A DNA stretch of 64,000 nucleotides from Anthoceros angustus (GCA_010909165.1 MU008175.1:558001-622000); one strand, 5' to 3'; positions 1-11,800 are shown, counted from the first letter of the stretch. Program-made: numbers and translations. The notes: a model not told the origin generated them from the letters alone.

Positions 1-92
1 CTGTGAGCAAGAATTGTTTTGGGCTTGGTGAGGAGAGCAAGGGCAAGGACCTTTGAGCTGTGAGCAAGAGCAAATCACCGAGGAGGAGAAAC

Positions 93-350
93 TCCTACCA
101 TGGTAGGAGAAACTCCTACCATGGTAGGAGAAGGAGGAAGAAGGAGGAGGCATCACTTTTCTTCAATTTCTGCAAGTACTAACCAAGGAGGCCATGACCA
201 AGCCTACCATGACCAAGGGCAAGGAGGAGAAACTCCTACCATGGTAGGAGGTGTCCTACCATGGTAGGAGGTGTCCTACCACCGTAGGAGAAACTCCTAC
301 CATGGTAGGAGGTGTCCTACCATGGTAGGAGGATGTCCTACCATGGTAGG
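93..350. repeat. Cluster of 16-bp palindromes
   Basis: About eight units of tcctaccatggtagga or the accg variant lie in two groups (93-130 and 235-350), separated by agaaac, ggtg or ggatg spacers. Each ATG-centred unit is a perfect dyad. Not a CRISPR: spacers are only 2-6 bases and repetitive. Confidence 0.85.
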
Positions 351-552
351 AGGGTGGAAATTTGACATGCCCTTATTTACGCATGCAGGCCAGCTATCCT
401 CTAGAGACCTTTCGGACTTTCGACCTTGGGCAGCAGAGAGAATATACAGAGGGGTGTATGGCGACATTGGTCTTACACCAACCTTGAATTGATAGAAGAG
501 TGTTTTGCTAATTTGCAGCATTTGGAAGAGGAATTGGCCGCCTTACCGGATA

Positions 553-636
553 GATCCTACCACCGTAGGAGAAACTCCTACCGTGGTAGGAGGTGTCCTA
601 CCACCGTAGGAGAAACTCCTACCATGGTAGGAGGAT
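553..636. repeat. Cluster of 16-bp palindromes
   Basis: Four consecutive palindrome units with centres accg, gtgg, accg and atgg, separated by agaaac or ggtg spacers. The cluster interrupts a block that resumes at about 636 and matches 10160-10260, where the palindromes are absent. The units therefore look inserted into, or amplified within, an older sequence. Confidence 0.8.
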
Positions 637-672
637 AGCGGAATCACGTTGATGGAAGGAAGAAGGAGGCAA

Positions 673-1165
673 GCGTGCATCAACGGCGGATCTTCCCAAG
701 GAGCCCTTACCCTTATGCAAGGGGCATGAAGGCTAAGTCTAAGAATGGTTGGCGGACGGACCAAATCTTGGAGCCCAAGTGGAGATTGTTCACAAGAATT
801 GTTTTGGGCTTGGTGAGCAATCCAAGGGTGTCATATTTCAGCACTACCTTCCTCCATTTTCTATGGAAGATCACTCAAGGAGCGAAGCCGGATTGGGGCT
901 CATCATGTATGAAGCATACACCTACCACCGTAGGAGAAACTCCTACCATGACCAAGGGCAAGGAGGAGGAGGAGAAAGGCCATGCTATCTTAGCACTTAT
1001 CTAGTGCATTTGTGGGAAGTAGAGGGCTACTCACAAGTAAGGAGTTGGATGATTCCAAGCATCCCTTTAACATTGTGTACTTACTGTGAGAGGGACAGGA
1101 GTGCTTGGTGCTTTGCGGCTAAAGGAGGTGCCGCAGCACCACAGGACATTATTCGGAAGGAACTC
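673..1165 (+). pseudogene. Broken gag-like block, copy 1
   Basis: This stretch matches 10262-10730 closely; 8637-8760 repeats its second half. In the longest consistent frame it encodes segments such as EIVHKNCFGLGEQSKG and YLVHLWEVEGYSQV. I do not recognise the family. Its position among retroelement debris suggests a gag or related internal region, but that is inference. This copy is broken by a palindrome insertion at about 924-950, where copy 2 continues with a different coding segment. Frames are not maintained over the whole block. Confidence 0.4.
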
Positions 1166-1617
1166 CTACCATGACCAAGGGCAAGGACCTTTGAGCTGTG
1201 AGCAAGGGCAAGGACCTTTGAGCTGTGAGCAAGGGCAAGGACCTTTGAGCTGTGAGCAAGAGGAGGAGGAGATGGAAGGTAGGATAGATCCTACCATGGC
1301 GAATCCCGCGAGGGTGGGAGGTGTTCCCACAGGGTTTGGGACCCCTTCTCCTACCATGACCAAGGGCAAGGAGGAGAAACTCCTACCATGACCAAGGGCA
1401 AGGAGGAGAAACTCCTACCATGGTAGGAGCACCTCCTACCACGGTAGGAGGAAAGGAAGTCACGGTTTGGAAGCTCCCAAGGAAGGAGGAGAGCAAGGGC
1501 AAGGACCTTTGAGCTGTGAGCAAGAGGAGAAACTCCTACCACGGTAGGAGGAGTTGCCCACCAAGTGATGAGCGGGAGCTCATCATAGGGAAGCAAGGGA
1601 TGTAAGATCCCATGAGC

Positions 1618-2665
1618 AAGGCAAAGGCCTTGAGTCTCCGGAGGTAAGAAGGAGACTTGGACATGTTGGAGGAGAGCAAGGGCAAGGACCTTTGAGCTGT
1701 GAGCAAGAGGAGGAGAAGGAGGAGGAAGAGGAGAGTTGAATTCTTGAAGACGGAGGCGGAAGACAAGGACCTACCAAGCAAGGGAAAAGAAGGAGGAGAA
1801 ACTCCTACCATGGTAGGAGGATGTTATGAGGATGGAAGCTCAAGTGGAGCACTTGGAAAGAGTCTTGAAACAAGGCACAGGAGGCAAACAATCATATTCG
1901 GAGAACAAGGCTCTTACCAAGCAATTGGCAGCTCGAGAGGAGAAGGTGGAGCAACTTGCTCACATGGTGCGCATGGGAAAAGAAGGAAGACAAGCAAGTG
2001 CTGCTAATGGAGGAAGAGGAAGAGGAGAGGAAGAAGAAGAAGAAGAAGAAGAAGAAGAAGAAGAGCAAGAGGAGGAGGAGGAGGAGAAGGTGGAAGATTA
2101 GTGACATGGAAAAGGAGGAGGAGGAGAAATCCGGAGGCTGGAATTGAAGGAAGAAGAGCTGGAAGAACGGACACATTTTGTCCAAAGATTGGAAATGGAA
2201 CGAGAAGTCCAAAGAACGGAGAGTGCACAACTCCCTAGGAGGATAGGGAGTTGGAGGAAGAAATGGCAAAGGAGAAGGCCGCCAAGAGGAGGAGGAGGAA
2301 GGAGTTGGAGGAGGAGGAGGAAGGAGTTGGAGGAAGGAACTCCTACCGTGGTAGGAGGATGAGCCGCCAAGAGGAGGAGGAGGAGGAGGAGGAGAATGTG
2401 GCTCTCCATGTCAAGACCGGTGAGCTGGCCTTGGAGCGAGATGCTTACAAAAGCAAGTGTGAGCATGGAGTATGGCTTGAGGATTACGAAGAATTGGAGA
2501 TGGCACAACAACGATTTGCAGCCCATCTTCACAACAAGGTGCTCAAGGCCACTAACGAGTTGTTGCGACTTGTCGAGAGGAGGATGTTGGGACCTCATGA
2601 CGATGATAGGGAGGCCCTCATGCAAGTCCAACCGGAAGCCTTAGACTTGGAGAGTGTCCCAAGCA
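1618..2665 (+). pseudogene. Broken coiled-coil coding block, copy 1
   Basis: Several frames together encode a Glu/Lys/Gln-rich coiled coil (for example MEAQVEHLE, KALTKQLAAREEKVEQLA, FVQRLEMEREVQ), followed by a less repetitive segment at about 2400-2660 (ALHVKTGELALERDAY, KVLKATNELLRLVERR). The (GAA/GGA)n stretch at 2020-2100 and a palindrome at about 2337 break the frame. Copies of the first half lie at 9350-9460, 11345-11800 and 12630-12770. Gag proteins of some plant Ty3 elements contain such coiled coils, but I cannot assign this one. Coding capacity is lost. Confidence 0.4.
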
Positions 2666-2765
2666 ACATGAGTGGAGGAAGAGGAGGAGGAGGAGGAGGA
2701 AGAGGAGGAAGGAGGAGGAGGAAGGAGATGCATCCCATGAGCAAGAGGAGGAAGGAGGAGAAGAC

Positions 2766-2880
2766 CAACCTCCTACCACGGTAGGAACTCCTACCGTGGT
2801 AGGAGGAGTTCCTACCGTGGTAGGAGGGACTCCTACCGTGGTAGGAGGAAGGAACTCCTACCGTGGTAGGAGGAAGGAAG
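2766..2880. repeat. Cluster of 16-bp palindromes, GTG-centred
   Basis: Five units in a row, one with acgg and four with gtgg centres, with spacers of 0-9 bases. The local dominance of one variant suggests the cluster grew by local duplication rather than independent arrivals. Confidence 0.8.
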
Positions 2881-3026
2881 AAGCGGATTCAAAGGTCTAG
2901 CATGGATTTGACGGGAGGCGAGTACCTTGGCCCTTGCGGAAGAAGGAAGAGGGGTTGATCTTGCAGAATGGAGCAAGAATCACAAGGAGAAGACCAACCT
3001 CCTACCATGGTAGGAGGAAGGAGGAG

Positions 3027-3047
3027 CTCACTTGCTCCACAAGTGAG
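3027..3047. repeat. Hairpin module CTCACTTG-n5-CAAGTGAG
   Basis: An 8-bp perfect inverted repeat with a 5-base loop (ctcca). The same module recurs at 13860-13880, 14042-14062, 14213-14233 and 14251-14271, each time preceded by gag and followed by aggaag or aggatt. Confidence 0.85.
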
Positions 3048-3172
3048 AGGAAGAGGAGGAAGAGGAGGATGAGCCGGTGGCTAAGAGAGCCCGGGCTATT
3101 TTATTGGAGGAAGGAACTCAAGATAGGCATCAAGATAAGGAAGGGATTCATAAGAAGTCCTTAAATTAGCTT

Positions 3173-3229
3173 GAAGACATGGGGCAAGATGCCACTTGGG
3201 AAGACTTTTCTTTAGAGGAGGAGGATTAA
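3173..3229 (+). pseudogene. Short 3' coding end with DATWED motif
   Basis: Nineteen codons ending in TAA encode a GQDATWEDFSLEEED-type tail. The DATWE string resembles the end of a chromodomain (xDxTWEP/E), so this may be the 3' end of a Ty3 polyprotein. That is inference from a very short match. Copies at about 4078-4131, 4585-4640 and 13808-13860 lack the original stop and run into other blocks. Confidence 0.3.
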
Positions 3230-3239
3230 TGCTTGTCAC

Positions 3240-4580
3240 CAAGAGAGTGTGTTGACTAGCTAGATAGGAATGTTGACAGAGCCATTAAGGCTCACATAGG
3301 TGAATTTTGCTAGAATAGAATTTTACCCAAGATGCTTGGATGTCGAACTTAAAGTCAATAGGATACACTAAAATAAGGAGTTGGAGGAAGGCAAGAGGAG
3401 GAGGAGGAGGAGGAGGCTGTATGTGAGGACCTCCCTATAAAAGGAGGGAGCTTGTGAAGTAAAATTATCGTGTCTTGCGCCCATCCTCCCGAGTCCTTCA
3501 CTTTGTGCGTGAATTTCCGCAAGGGAGGAGGAGTTGGAGGAAGAGGAGGAGGAGGAGGAGGAGGAGGAGGAGGAGGAGGCTTGCTCTTTGCAGCGCTAGC
3601 CGCCTTGTGAATGGTTGTCAGGTGAATTGTTTTGCTTTGAGTGTGTGGCGATGCTCAAGGAACTCTCGGCTTGAGGGTAGACTGCAGGAAAGACTCGGAG
3701 GTTCTCGCCGTCTGCAAACCACATAGCAACCGCCCAAGGAAGAACTCGCAATTCCTGACGACCCTGTGCAACAGCCGGGCGAGTTGGAATTAATGAGCCA
3801 GCAATTGGTGTTAGAGTAGGAGATTGTGGAGGAAGGAAGGGTAGATGAGTAGAGAAGAAGAGGGCGTTGTTGATTGAGAGAGTTGTGAGGAGGATTAGAG
3901 TGTAGGAAACTAAGGCCTGTGTGCAGCCTAAGGGACGAATCCCAACTGCAAGAGGCGCCTCCTGTGGAGAAGAGTGTCTTAGGAGTAGGGACGGTTGCGG
4001 TGGGGTCAGGTCCCCGTGATAGACACCTTGTCATAAGACGAACTGCAATTGGTGTCGTTGTAGGTTGAGGTTTGGTGAAGACATGGGGCAAGATGCCACT
4101 TGGGAAGACTTTTCTTTAGAGGAGGAGGAGGAAGAGGCGCCTTGCTTGTTTAGAAGGCTGAGGTAGTGTAGTCACAGTAGTGACGATTCAAGATTCGACT
4201 GCCCAAGTCTCATGGGACGAAACCCAACGTATTTAAACGAAGTGATAAGTGTGGCCGCTAGAGGGAATCTCGAGTGCCCCGGGGTTTTCCTCCCACCTTC
4301 TCCAACTCGCGCCATGGCGCCCGGGCCTGACCCAAGTACTTTGCTTGGAACCGACGCCCCTCCCATATCCGCTGCCTCTTTTGCCAACGCTGGCCTCACT
4401 GCAGCCTCCGACTGCTCACCCTTGAGGAGGAGCATTCCAGCCTCCTCCTCGCCCATACTGGCGCCCTTTTATCCTCTCGATTTCCGATTGTCCTAGCAGC
4501 CTTTCTGCACAACGCCCTTCTGCTCATTTGACCTCTCGCTGGCAAAAGAAGGAAGGGATTCATAAGAAGTCCTTAAATTA
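3240..4580 (+). other. Possible LTR or leader with TATA box; no clear gene
   Basis: TATAAAA lies at 3436-3442, in a short dyad (ctcc-ctataaaa-ggag). A purine-rich stretch (3535-3585) follows, then sequence without convincing coding. The position downstream of the DATWED tail fits a retroelement LTR, but no matching second LTR was identified. A 94-codon open frame at 4212-4496 is Pro/Ala-rich and unrecognised. Confidence 0.3.
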
Positions 4581-4627
4581 GCTTGAAGACATGGGGCAAG
4601 ATGCCACTTGGGAAGACTTTTCTTTAG

Positions 4628-4732
4628 AGGAGGAGAAACTCCTACCACCGTAGGAGAAACTCCTACCACCGTAGGAGAAACTCCTACCACCGTAGGAGAA
4701 ACTCCTACCATGGTAGGAGGTGTCCTACCACC
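4628..4732. repeat. Cluster of 16-bp palindromes
   Basis: Three units with accg centres and one with atgg, separated by agaaac, fused directly to the 3' side of a DATWED-tail copy. Confidence 0.8.
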
Positions 4733-4749
4733 AGAGGAGGAAGAAAATG

Positions 4750-6030
4750 AAATCGCATTCCCTGATCCGCTCGCCTAGTTTCTCGTCATAATCAAACTCT
4801 TGCAGTAGTACCCACGGCAATCCTTCACGACAAATCGGCTTGTTCACAAGGTACTTCAGCAAAATGGTCAACATGAAGCGTCACTTTGCAAGCAAGAGAT
4901 AGTGCCTAAACTTCTTCACGAGTAAATGATACCAAGACCCTCTCGCTCTGTGGTTGAGTAGTTCTTCTCAGCATCCGTGAGTGTCTAGCATAGAAAATCG
5001 GATGGTCCGTTTCTTCTCGTCCTTACGGCTTAAGATGGTCCCAATGGCATAAGCGGACACATCACGTATACATGAAAGCGGTTTCTCCCAATCGGCGGCG
5101 CGTGGTGCGCTCACGGCTGTCCTTCTGAAAAGCCTCCTTCTTCGGGTCCATTCGAAGGTGTATCCTTCTTGGTCAATTGGGTCAAGGCTGCCTTCTTAGC
5201 AAAATCCTTGATGAACCTCTGTAATATCCTACCGGTCCTACAAAGCGCACTTGCCTCTCCGTTTGGGGTCGTCCATCTCGGCTATAGCGCCACCTTCTCC
5301 TTATCTACACCGCAATCCTCTTGAAACTCGATGTGCCAACAAAATACCTTCCGTCATGCCAAAATAACACTTCGGATGAAGCTTCATGTTGGACTCCACA
5401 AAACATTGTCTTAGGTGTCTAGGTGCGACTTCCTCAAAACAGCAAAATCATCCGAAATACCTCCATGAACTTCCGCGAAAATCTCGGAAGATAGCATTCA
5501 CCACCGAAAAGTGGCGGGGCGTTGCACAAGCGAAGGTAGCTTGGAATAAGCGTAAGTGCCCCAATCGGTTGTGAGCGTAGTCTTGTCTGGTCCTCCTCCT
5601 CAGCGAAATCGATTGTAACCAGTACCCATCTAAGCCACATTTCATGGCCACCGTGTCCGCTGTCCATGAAAGGCAAAAGTGGTGGTCCTTCTTCGTTGCT
5701 TCATTAAGCTTCACGAAATCGACACCCGTACCTTCCCTGTTGCTTCTTAGGTACAATTACAATGGGCGACCCACTCCTTTGGTAAACCGGATAAATCACC
5801 CGGCTTCCAAGTATTGGTCGGTGATCCTTGCGACCATAGAATACTTGGGATTCAGCTGTGCTTGATCCTTACAGTCTGCCCCTCCTTCAAATCGATTGAT
5901 GTATCCCCAATTCTTTGAATTCTGTCATGTCGGTAATCTTGAAGGCAAACACATCGACATATTCTCTAAGGACCCTCTGAAATTCTTCTTTTCTACCACT
6001 CCTAGATGCAGAGATCTTGACCACCTTCGG
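4750..6030 (-). pseudogene. Decayed Ty3/gypsy reverse transcriptase-RNase H
   Basis: Read on the minus strand through several frameshifts, the order is that of a Ty3 Pol. A pre-RT segment (FQRVLREYVDVFAF, IYPVYQRSGSPIVIVPKK) at about 6030-5740 comes first. Next is the RT core at about 5740-5400, with DFVKLNEATKKDHH, LPFMDS and LCNAP-type strings. Then come the thumb/connection (YYRRFIKDFAKKA) at about 5200 and an RNase H region with AYAIGTILSRKDEK and HYLLLAK at about 5060-4900. The YxDD catalytic box is not intact. Frames shift every 50-150 bases, so this is a dead fragment. The family assignment is firm; it differs from the chromovirus at 44.9-52.3 kb. Confidence 0.8.
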
Positions 6031-6449
6031 GTTCTAGCTCCAAGTCCTCTCTGCGTCACGGATCTACATAAGTCCCTTGGTGCTACACACTATTCACGAT
6101 CCTTCGTCGGAAATCGCGATCATAGGCTCTACCCTTCGAGGCTACTCCTTCTCTATGTGCCTCGTCCTCGGCTCCTCCTCTGACACCATCTACTTGTGGC
6201 GGTGTACACCAACTCAGTTTTATTGCCACCTCAAGCTGCCCAAGGCCCCCATACAGCAACGCCCTGCACACGCCCGTGTTGAGGAGGAGGAGGAGGAGAG
6301 CAAGGGCAAGGAGGCAACCGCCAGCGCCCAAGAGAGGAAGAAGGAGGAAAAGAGGAAGAAGAGAAGGAGAAGAAGGTTGGGCAACCCAACACTTGCCAAG
6401 CTCGTGAGGGTGCCTTGCTCCATGACACAAGCGACCTCGTGAGGAGAAA

Positions 6450-6903
6450 AGGTAACCTACATGACTTAAATGTAATGCACTGCGGCCAAATCAAAGACAC
6501 AAGCGTACCATACAACCAAGGCACGCCTATCAAAACCTTGTAGCCTAGATCGACCGGCCTCATGACAATGTAGGTAAGATGGAATGTGAGACCACCAATC
6601 ACGGTTGGCACATTTCGGCACCCCAAAGGTTTCCTCCTTGTTTGATCGCCATCCTCAAGAACACTCGGATTAGGTTAAACTTGGTGAAACCAAGGCGATG
6701 GGCTGTCTCCTCATCATCAAGTTGACTCGAACCCGAATCTAATGGCACATTAGGCACCAAGCACTGCAATCTCAATTTCAATCTCTGGCGCTCCCAAATC
6801 AACAAGTTCAACCACATTTACCTCCACCGGCCTCCTTCTCGTCCCCATGGTTCGGATCCCCTAATCGCTTCCTTCACAATTTTTGCGGGATCTTGGACTC
6901 ACA
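6450..6903 (-). pseudogene. Ty3-type protease-region fragment (block X, copy 1)
   Basis: The minus strand encodes LTFHLTYIVMRPVDLGYKVL followed by IGVPWLYG, matching the end of a plant Ty3 retropepsin (..LGYDVLIGRPWLY). The upstream part encodes a Leu/Ile-rich stretch. The block is almost identical to 8187-8636. It is preceded at 6233-6425 by a GA-rich block that recurs at 7637-7840. Confidence 0.55.
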
Positions 6904-7235
6904 AGCAATTGTCTCAAGTGACCACAAATTCTCGGTCAAGCAATGCATCGTGGCGGAGATCTTGTCAATGTTTCCTCCCGTTTGCAGCCACGATGCTGGT
7001 CGGCTCCGACCTTATTGGTAAACTCCTCACACTCTTGGTCCCTTGGTGGGACTCCATGATCGTGATTGTCAATTTCGAGCTCACTCTTCTTCCATCTTCG
7101 CATGTTGGGTGAGCCTCCTTAGCTCATCCTCCAACATTTGCCACTTCTTCGATGTGGAAACACCCTTCCTCCCCTCTTCGCTTGTGGGTGGGTCACTCCC
7201 TCCCTCCTACCATGGTAGGTTCGCCTCCTACCGTG
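6903..7235. repeat. Block Y, copy 1
   Basis: About 330 bases nearly identical to 9459-9795. No protein is recognised in it; on the minus strand it may belong upstream of the protease region. It ends in palindrome units. Confidence 0.7.
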
Positions 7236-7290
7236 GTAGGAGGGAAAACGCCTACCATGGTAGGAGGATGTCCTACCACCGTAGGAGATA
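7203..7290. repeat. Cluster of 16-bp palindromes
   Basis: Four units with centres atgg, gtgg, atgg and accg, in part truncated at their edges. Confidence 0.8.
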
Positions 7291-7636
7291 GGTTGCTAAG
7301 GAAAGTAGCTTATGTTTTAGGCAGGATAGGCTTGCTATATATAGAGTCTTTTAGTGGACTAGATAAATAGGCCAAAATAGGTAATTAAGAAATTAGAGGC
7401 TAATTTTGAATTAGAAATTAGAAAAATAGGGAAATGGTATTTTAGTATAAGGAATTAGGAAACTAACATCAATGGTGAGAGGGGCCACGTGGCACACATC
7501 CAAGGGCAGGATAGAATGGTAGTTACTTTTCTAACCCTTGGGTGACTTATAAAAGTGGTCGCAGTGCCCGCAGGAGGCCATGACCAAGCCTACCATGGTA
7601 GGAGAAACTCCTACCACCGTAGGAGAAAAGGCGCCG
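7291..7636. other. AT-rich spacer with TATA-like boxes
   Basis: AT-rich, non-coding stretch with tatatatag at about 7336 and cttataaaag at about 7549, then two palindromes at about 7588-7625. It could be a remnant LTR promoter, but no partner LTR was found. Confidence 0.3.
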
Positions 7637-8186
7637 CCACACCTCAAGCTGCCCAAGGCCCCCATACAGCAACGCCGCACACGCGCCTGTGTTGAGGAGG
7701 AGGAGGAGGAGAGCAAGGGCAAGGAGGCGGAAATCCACGTGCGCCCAAGAGAGGAAGAAGGAGGAAAAGAGGAAGAAGAGAAGGGAGAAGAAGGTTGGGC
7801 GCAACCCAACACTTGCCAAGCTCGTGAGGGTGCCTAGGAGGGTGGAGCGTGGCAAGATTGCTAGGAAACCGTGCAGGAAGGGCTCCTAAATTGCAAGGTG
7901 TAAGAGTCCGGGGAATTTTGGTGAGCTTTCTGCAGGAGAAATCGGGGTTTCGGAGACGCCAAGGTGTAAGGACTGCAGGAGGAGAGCAAGGGCAAGGACC
8001 TTTGAGCTGTGAGCAAGAGCAAATCACCGAGGAGGAGGAGAAACGCAAAGGATAAGAAGTCGGGCAGGAGCCGCAGGAATTGCAGGAGAGGCATCACTTT
8101 TCTTCCGTTCCTCTCGTTCACGGCGCTTTCCGGATTTTGGTCTTTCTCTCGGCGCTCGATGACACAAAGCGACCTCGTGAGGCCCT

Positions 8187-8636
8187 ACCTACATGACTTA
8201 AATGTAATGCACTGCGGCCAAATCAAAGACACAAGCGTACCATACAACCAAGGCACGCCTATCAAAACCTTGTAGCCTAGATCGACCGGCCTCATGACAA
8301 TGTAGGTAAGATGGAATGTGAGACCACCAATCACGGTTGGCACATTTCGGCACCCCAAAGGTTTCCTCCTTGTTTGATCGCCATCCTCAAGAACACTCGG
8401 ATTAGGTTAAACTTGGTGAAACCAAGGCGATGGGCTGTCTCCTCATCATCAAGTTGACTCGAACCCGAATCTAATGGCACATTAGGCACCAAGCACTGCA
8501 ATCTCAATTTCAATCTCTGGCGCTCCCAAATCAACAAGTTCAACCACATTTACCTCCACCGGCCTCCTTCTCGTCCCCATGGTTCGGATCCCCTAATCGC
8601 TTCCTTCACAATTTTGCGGGATCTTGGACTCACAAG
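8187..8636 (-). pseudogene. Ty3-type protease-region fragment (block X, copy 2)
   Basis: A near-identical copy of 6450-6903, encoding the same 72-residue stretch on the minus strand. At its right edge it switches, within the shared 9-mer actcacaag (8628-8636), into the gag-like block found at 1027 and 10605. Confidence 0.6.
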
Positions 8637-9458
8637 TAAGGAGTTGGATGATTCCAAGCATCCCTTTAACATTGTGTACTTACTGTGAGAGGGACAGGAG
8701 TGCTTGGTGCTTTGCTAAAGGAGGTGCCGCACCACCGGACATTATTGCCGGAAGGAATCCTCCAAAGATAGGCCGAGGATGTGCGGAGGACTTGCAAGGA
8801 GAAGTTGTAGGGGATTTGAAGTTTGGACCGCTGGAGGATGCGGAGATGGAAGGTAGGATAGATCCTACCATGGCGGTGAATCCCGCGAGGGTGGGAGGTG
8901 TTCCCAAAGGGTTTGGGACCCCTTCCCTCTCATGACAAGGCCTACGGCAGAATTAGTCCTACCACGGTAGGAAGTAGTCCTACTGGAGCACCTCCTACCA
9001 CGGTAGGAGGGAAAGGAAGTCACGGTTTGGAAGCTCCCAAGAGGAGATAAGAAGGCAACCGGCCCTGCTAGGTGGGCGAGCGGATGGAGTCACGGTGGGA
9101 GGAGTTGCCCCACCAAGTGATGAGCGGGAGCTCATCATAGGGAAGCAAGGGATGTAGATCCCATGAGCAAGGCAAAGGCCTTGAGTCTCCCGGAGGTAAG
9201 AAAGGAGACTTAGACATGTTGGAGGAGATGCTGCGATAGGGGAGTTGGAGGAAGAAGAAGAAGAGCTGGAAGAGGAGAGTTGAATTCTTGAAGACGGAGG
9301 CGGAGAAGACAAGGACCTACCAAGCAAGGGAAATTGGTAGGCGAAACCCAAAGGTGGAGGATGTTATGAGGATGGAAGCTCAAGTGGAGCACTTGGAAAA
9401 GAGTCTTGAAACAAGGCAAGGAGGCAAACAATCATATTCGGAGAACAAGGCTCTTACC
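8637..9458 (+). pseudogene. Gag-like block fragment and coiled-coil leader
   Basis: Copy of part of the gag-like block (YSQVRSWM-type frame), a run of rearranged sequence with two palindromes (8957-9010), then the 'gaagctcccaag' and 'gttgaattcttgaagacgg' modules shared with 11200-11340 and 12290-12600, and the start of the coiled-coil block. No continuous frame. Confidence 0.4.
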
Positions 9459-9795
9459 AAGCAATTGTCTCAAGTGACCACAAATTCTCGGTCAAGCAAT
9501 GCATCGTGGCGGAGATCTTGTCAATGTTTCCTCCCGTTTGCAGCCACGATGCTGGTCGGCTCCGACCTTATTGGTAAACTCCTCACACTCTTGGTCCCTT
9601 GGTGGGACTCCATGATCGTGATTGTCAATTTCGAGCTCACTCTTCTTCCATCTTCGCATGTTGGGTGAGCCTCCTTAGCTCATCCTCCAACATTTGCCAC
9701 TTCTTCGATGTGGAAACACCCTTCCTCCCCTCTTCGCTTGTGGGTGGGTCACTCCCTCCTCCTACCATGGTAGGTTCGCCTCCTACCGTGGCGTT
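9459..9795. repeat. Block Y, copy 2
   Basis: Near-identical to 6903-7235. The left junction is a switch from the coiled-coil block within the shared 9-mer AAGCAATTG (9459-9467). Confidence 0.75.
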
Positions 9796-10089
9796 CCTCC
9801 TACCATGGTAGGAGCATCTCTTGGCGTCTTATGGACCTCTTCATTTCCTCCTCCTCTACCAAATTCCGACCCCACGAGTCTCTGGAGGGTGAGTCGTCCC
9901 TCACCTTCCTTTTCTTCAATCCACAGATACAGATTCATCAAGAAAATCAATTCGCTTCCACCTTCAAAGCCGCGTTGTGGTCACCGTGATTGCGGTTTGA
10001 GTTGGACGGCGTTCCTTCCGCTGCTCTGTGAACCTCACCCACAGGCGTCTTGAGGCTACCCTTGCTACTCCACGAACACCTTGGGTCAC

Positions 10090-10880
10090 CAACCTTGAAT
10101 TGATAGAGGAGTGTTTTGCTAATTTGCAGCAGAAGAGGAATTGGCCGCCTTACCGGATAGAAACGCACGGACGGATCCACGGTGTTGGATTGTAAGGAGC
10201 ATACGCTGTATATGGCAGCCGGATAGCGAGGATAGCGGAATCACGTTGATGGAAGGAACGAGTGAGGCAAGCGTGCATCAACGGCGGATCTTCCCAAGGG
10301 AGCCCTTACACTTATGCAAGGGGCATGAAGGCTAAGTCCAAGAACGGTTGGACGGACCAAATCTTGGAGCCCAAGTGGAGATTGTTCACAAGAATTGTTT
10401 TGGGCTTGGTGAGCAATCCAAGGGTGTCATATTTCAGCACTACCTTCCTCCATTTTCTATGGAAGATCACTCAAGGAGAAGCCGGATTGGGGCTCATCAT
10501 GTATGAAGCATACACCTACCACCGGAAAAGTCAAACCCAACGCTTGGATGAAGACAAATGCTATCTTAGCACTTATCTAGTGCATTTGTGGGAAGTAGAG
10601 GGCTACTCACAAGTAAGGAGTTGGATGATTCCAAGCATCCCTTTAACATTGTGTACTTACTGTGAGAGGGACAGGAGTGCTTGGTGCTTTGCGCTAAAGG
10701 AGGTGCCAAGACCACCGGACATTATTGCCGGAAGGAATCCTCCAAAGATAGGCCGAGGATGCGGAGGACTTGCAAGGAGAAGTTGTAGGGGATTTGAAGT
10801 TTGGACCGCTGGAGGATGCGGAGATGGAAGGTAGGATAGATCCTACCATGGTGAATCCCGCGAGGGTGGGAGGTGTTCCC
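10090..10880 (+). pseudogene. Broken gag-like block, copy 2
   Basis: The longest open stretch of this block: 190 codons at 10262-10834. The more gene-like frame is probably the one giving EIVHKNCFGLGEQSKGV and YLVHLWEVEGYSQV, which changes frame at least once. Unlike copy 1 it lacks the palindrome cluster, so it is the better template for the ancestral order. The protein family is not recognised. Confidence 0.4.
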
Positions 10881-11344
10881 ACGTGGTTTGGGACCCCTTC
10901 GTCCTCTCATGACAAGGCCTACGGGCAATTAGTCCTACCACGGTAGGAAGTAGTCCTACTGGAGCACCTCCTACCACGGTAGGAGGGAAAGGAAGTCACG
11001 GTTTGGAAGCTCCCAAGAGGAGATAAGAAGGCAACCGGCCCTGCTAGGTGGGCGAGCGGATGGAGTCACGGGAGGAGTTGCACCAAGTGATGAGCTCATC
11101 ATAGGGAAGCAAGGGATGTAAGATCCCATGAGCAAGGCAAAGGCCTTGAGTCTCCCGGAGGTAAGAAAGGAGACTTAGACATGTTGGAGGAGATGCTGAT
11201 AGGGGAGATGTTCAAGAAGGTATAGAGGAGCCAAGAGGAGAGTTGAATTCTTGAAGACGGAGGCGAGAAGACAAGGACCTACCAAGCAAGGGAAATTGTG
11301 GTAGGAGGGAAAGGAAGTCACGGTTTGGAAGCTCCCAAGAGGAG

Positions 11345-11800
11345 GATGTTATGAGGATGGAAGCTCAAGTGGAGCACTTGGAAAAGAGTCTTGAAACAAG
11401 GCAACAGGAAACAAACCATCATATTCGGAGAACAAGGCTCTTACCAAGCAATTGGCAGCTCGAGAGGAGAAGGTGGAGCAACTTGCTCACATGGTGCGCA
11501 TATGGGAAAAGAAGGCGTAAGCAAGTGCTGCTAATGGAGGAAAGGTCAAGACGAGAGCAATCCAAGGGCAAGGAGGCCATGACCAAGGGCAAGACAAAGG
11601 CAAGTAGGCGACATGAGCGGGTCATAGCCACACAGCCGTGGAAGATTAGTGACATGGAAAAGGAGCGGGAGAAATCGAGGTCGGAATTGAAGGAAGAAGA
11701 GCTGGAAGAACGGACACATTTTGTCCAAAGATTGGAAATGGAACGAGAAGTCCAAGAACGGAGAATGCACAACTCCCTAGGAGGATAGGGGAGTTGGAGG
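11345..11800 (+). pseudogene. Broken coiled-coil coding block, copy 2
   Basis: Encodes MEAQVEHLEKSLETRQ, then ELKEEELEERTHFVQRLEME, a highly charged coiled coil. It parallels 1826-2230 but lacks that copy's (GAA)n expansion. No start-to-stop frame covers the whole. Confidence 0.4.

Noticed and set aside
93-350. CRISPR-like array of short palindromic repeats
   Set aside because: Spacers are only 2-6 bases and repetitive, no cas genes, and the host is a eukaryote.
1892-2269. Poly-Phe/Ser open frames opposite the GA-rich tract
   Set aside because: Low-complexity complement of (GAA/GGA)n; no gene signature.
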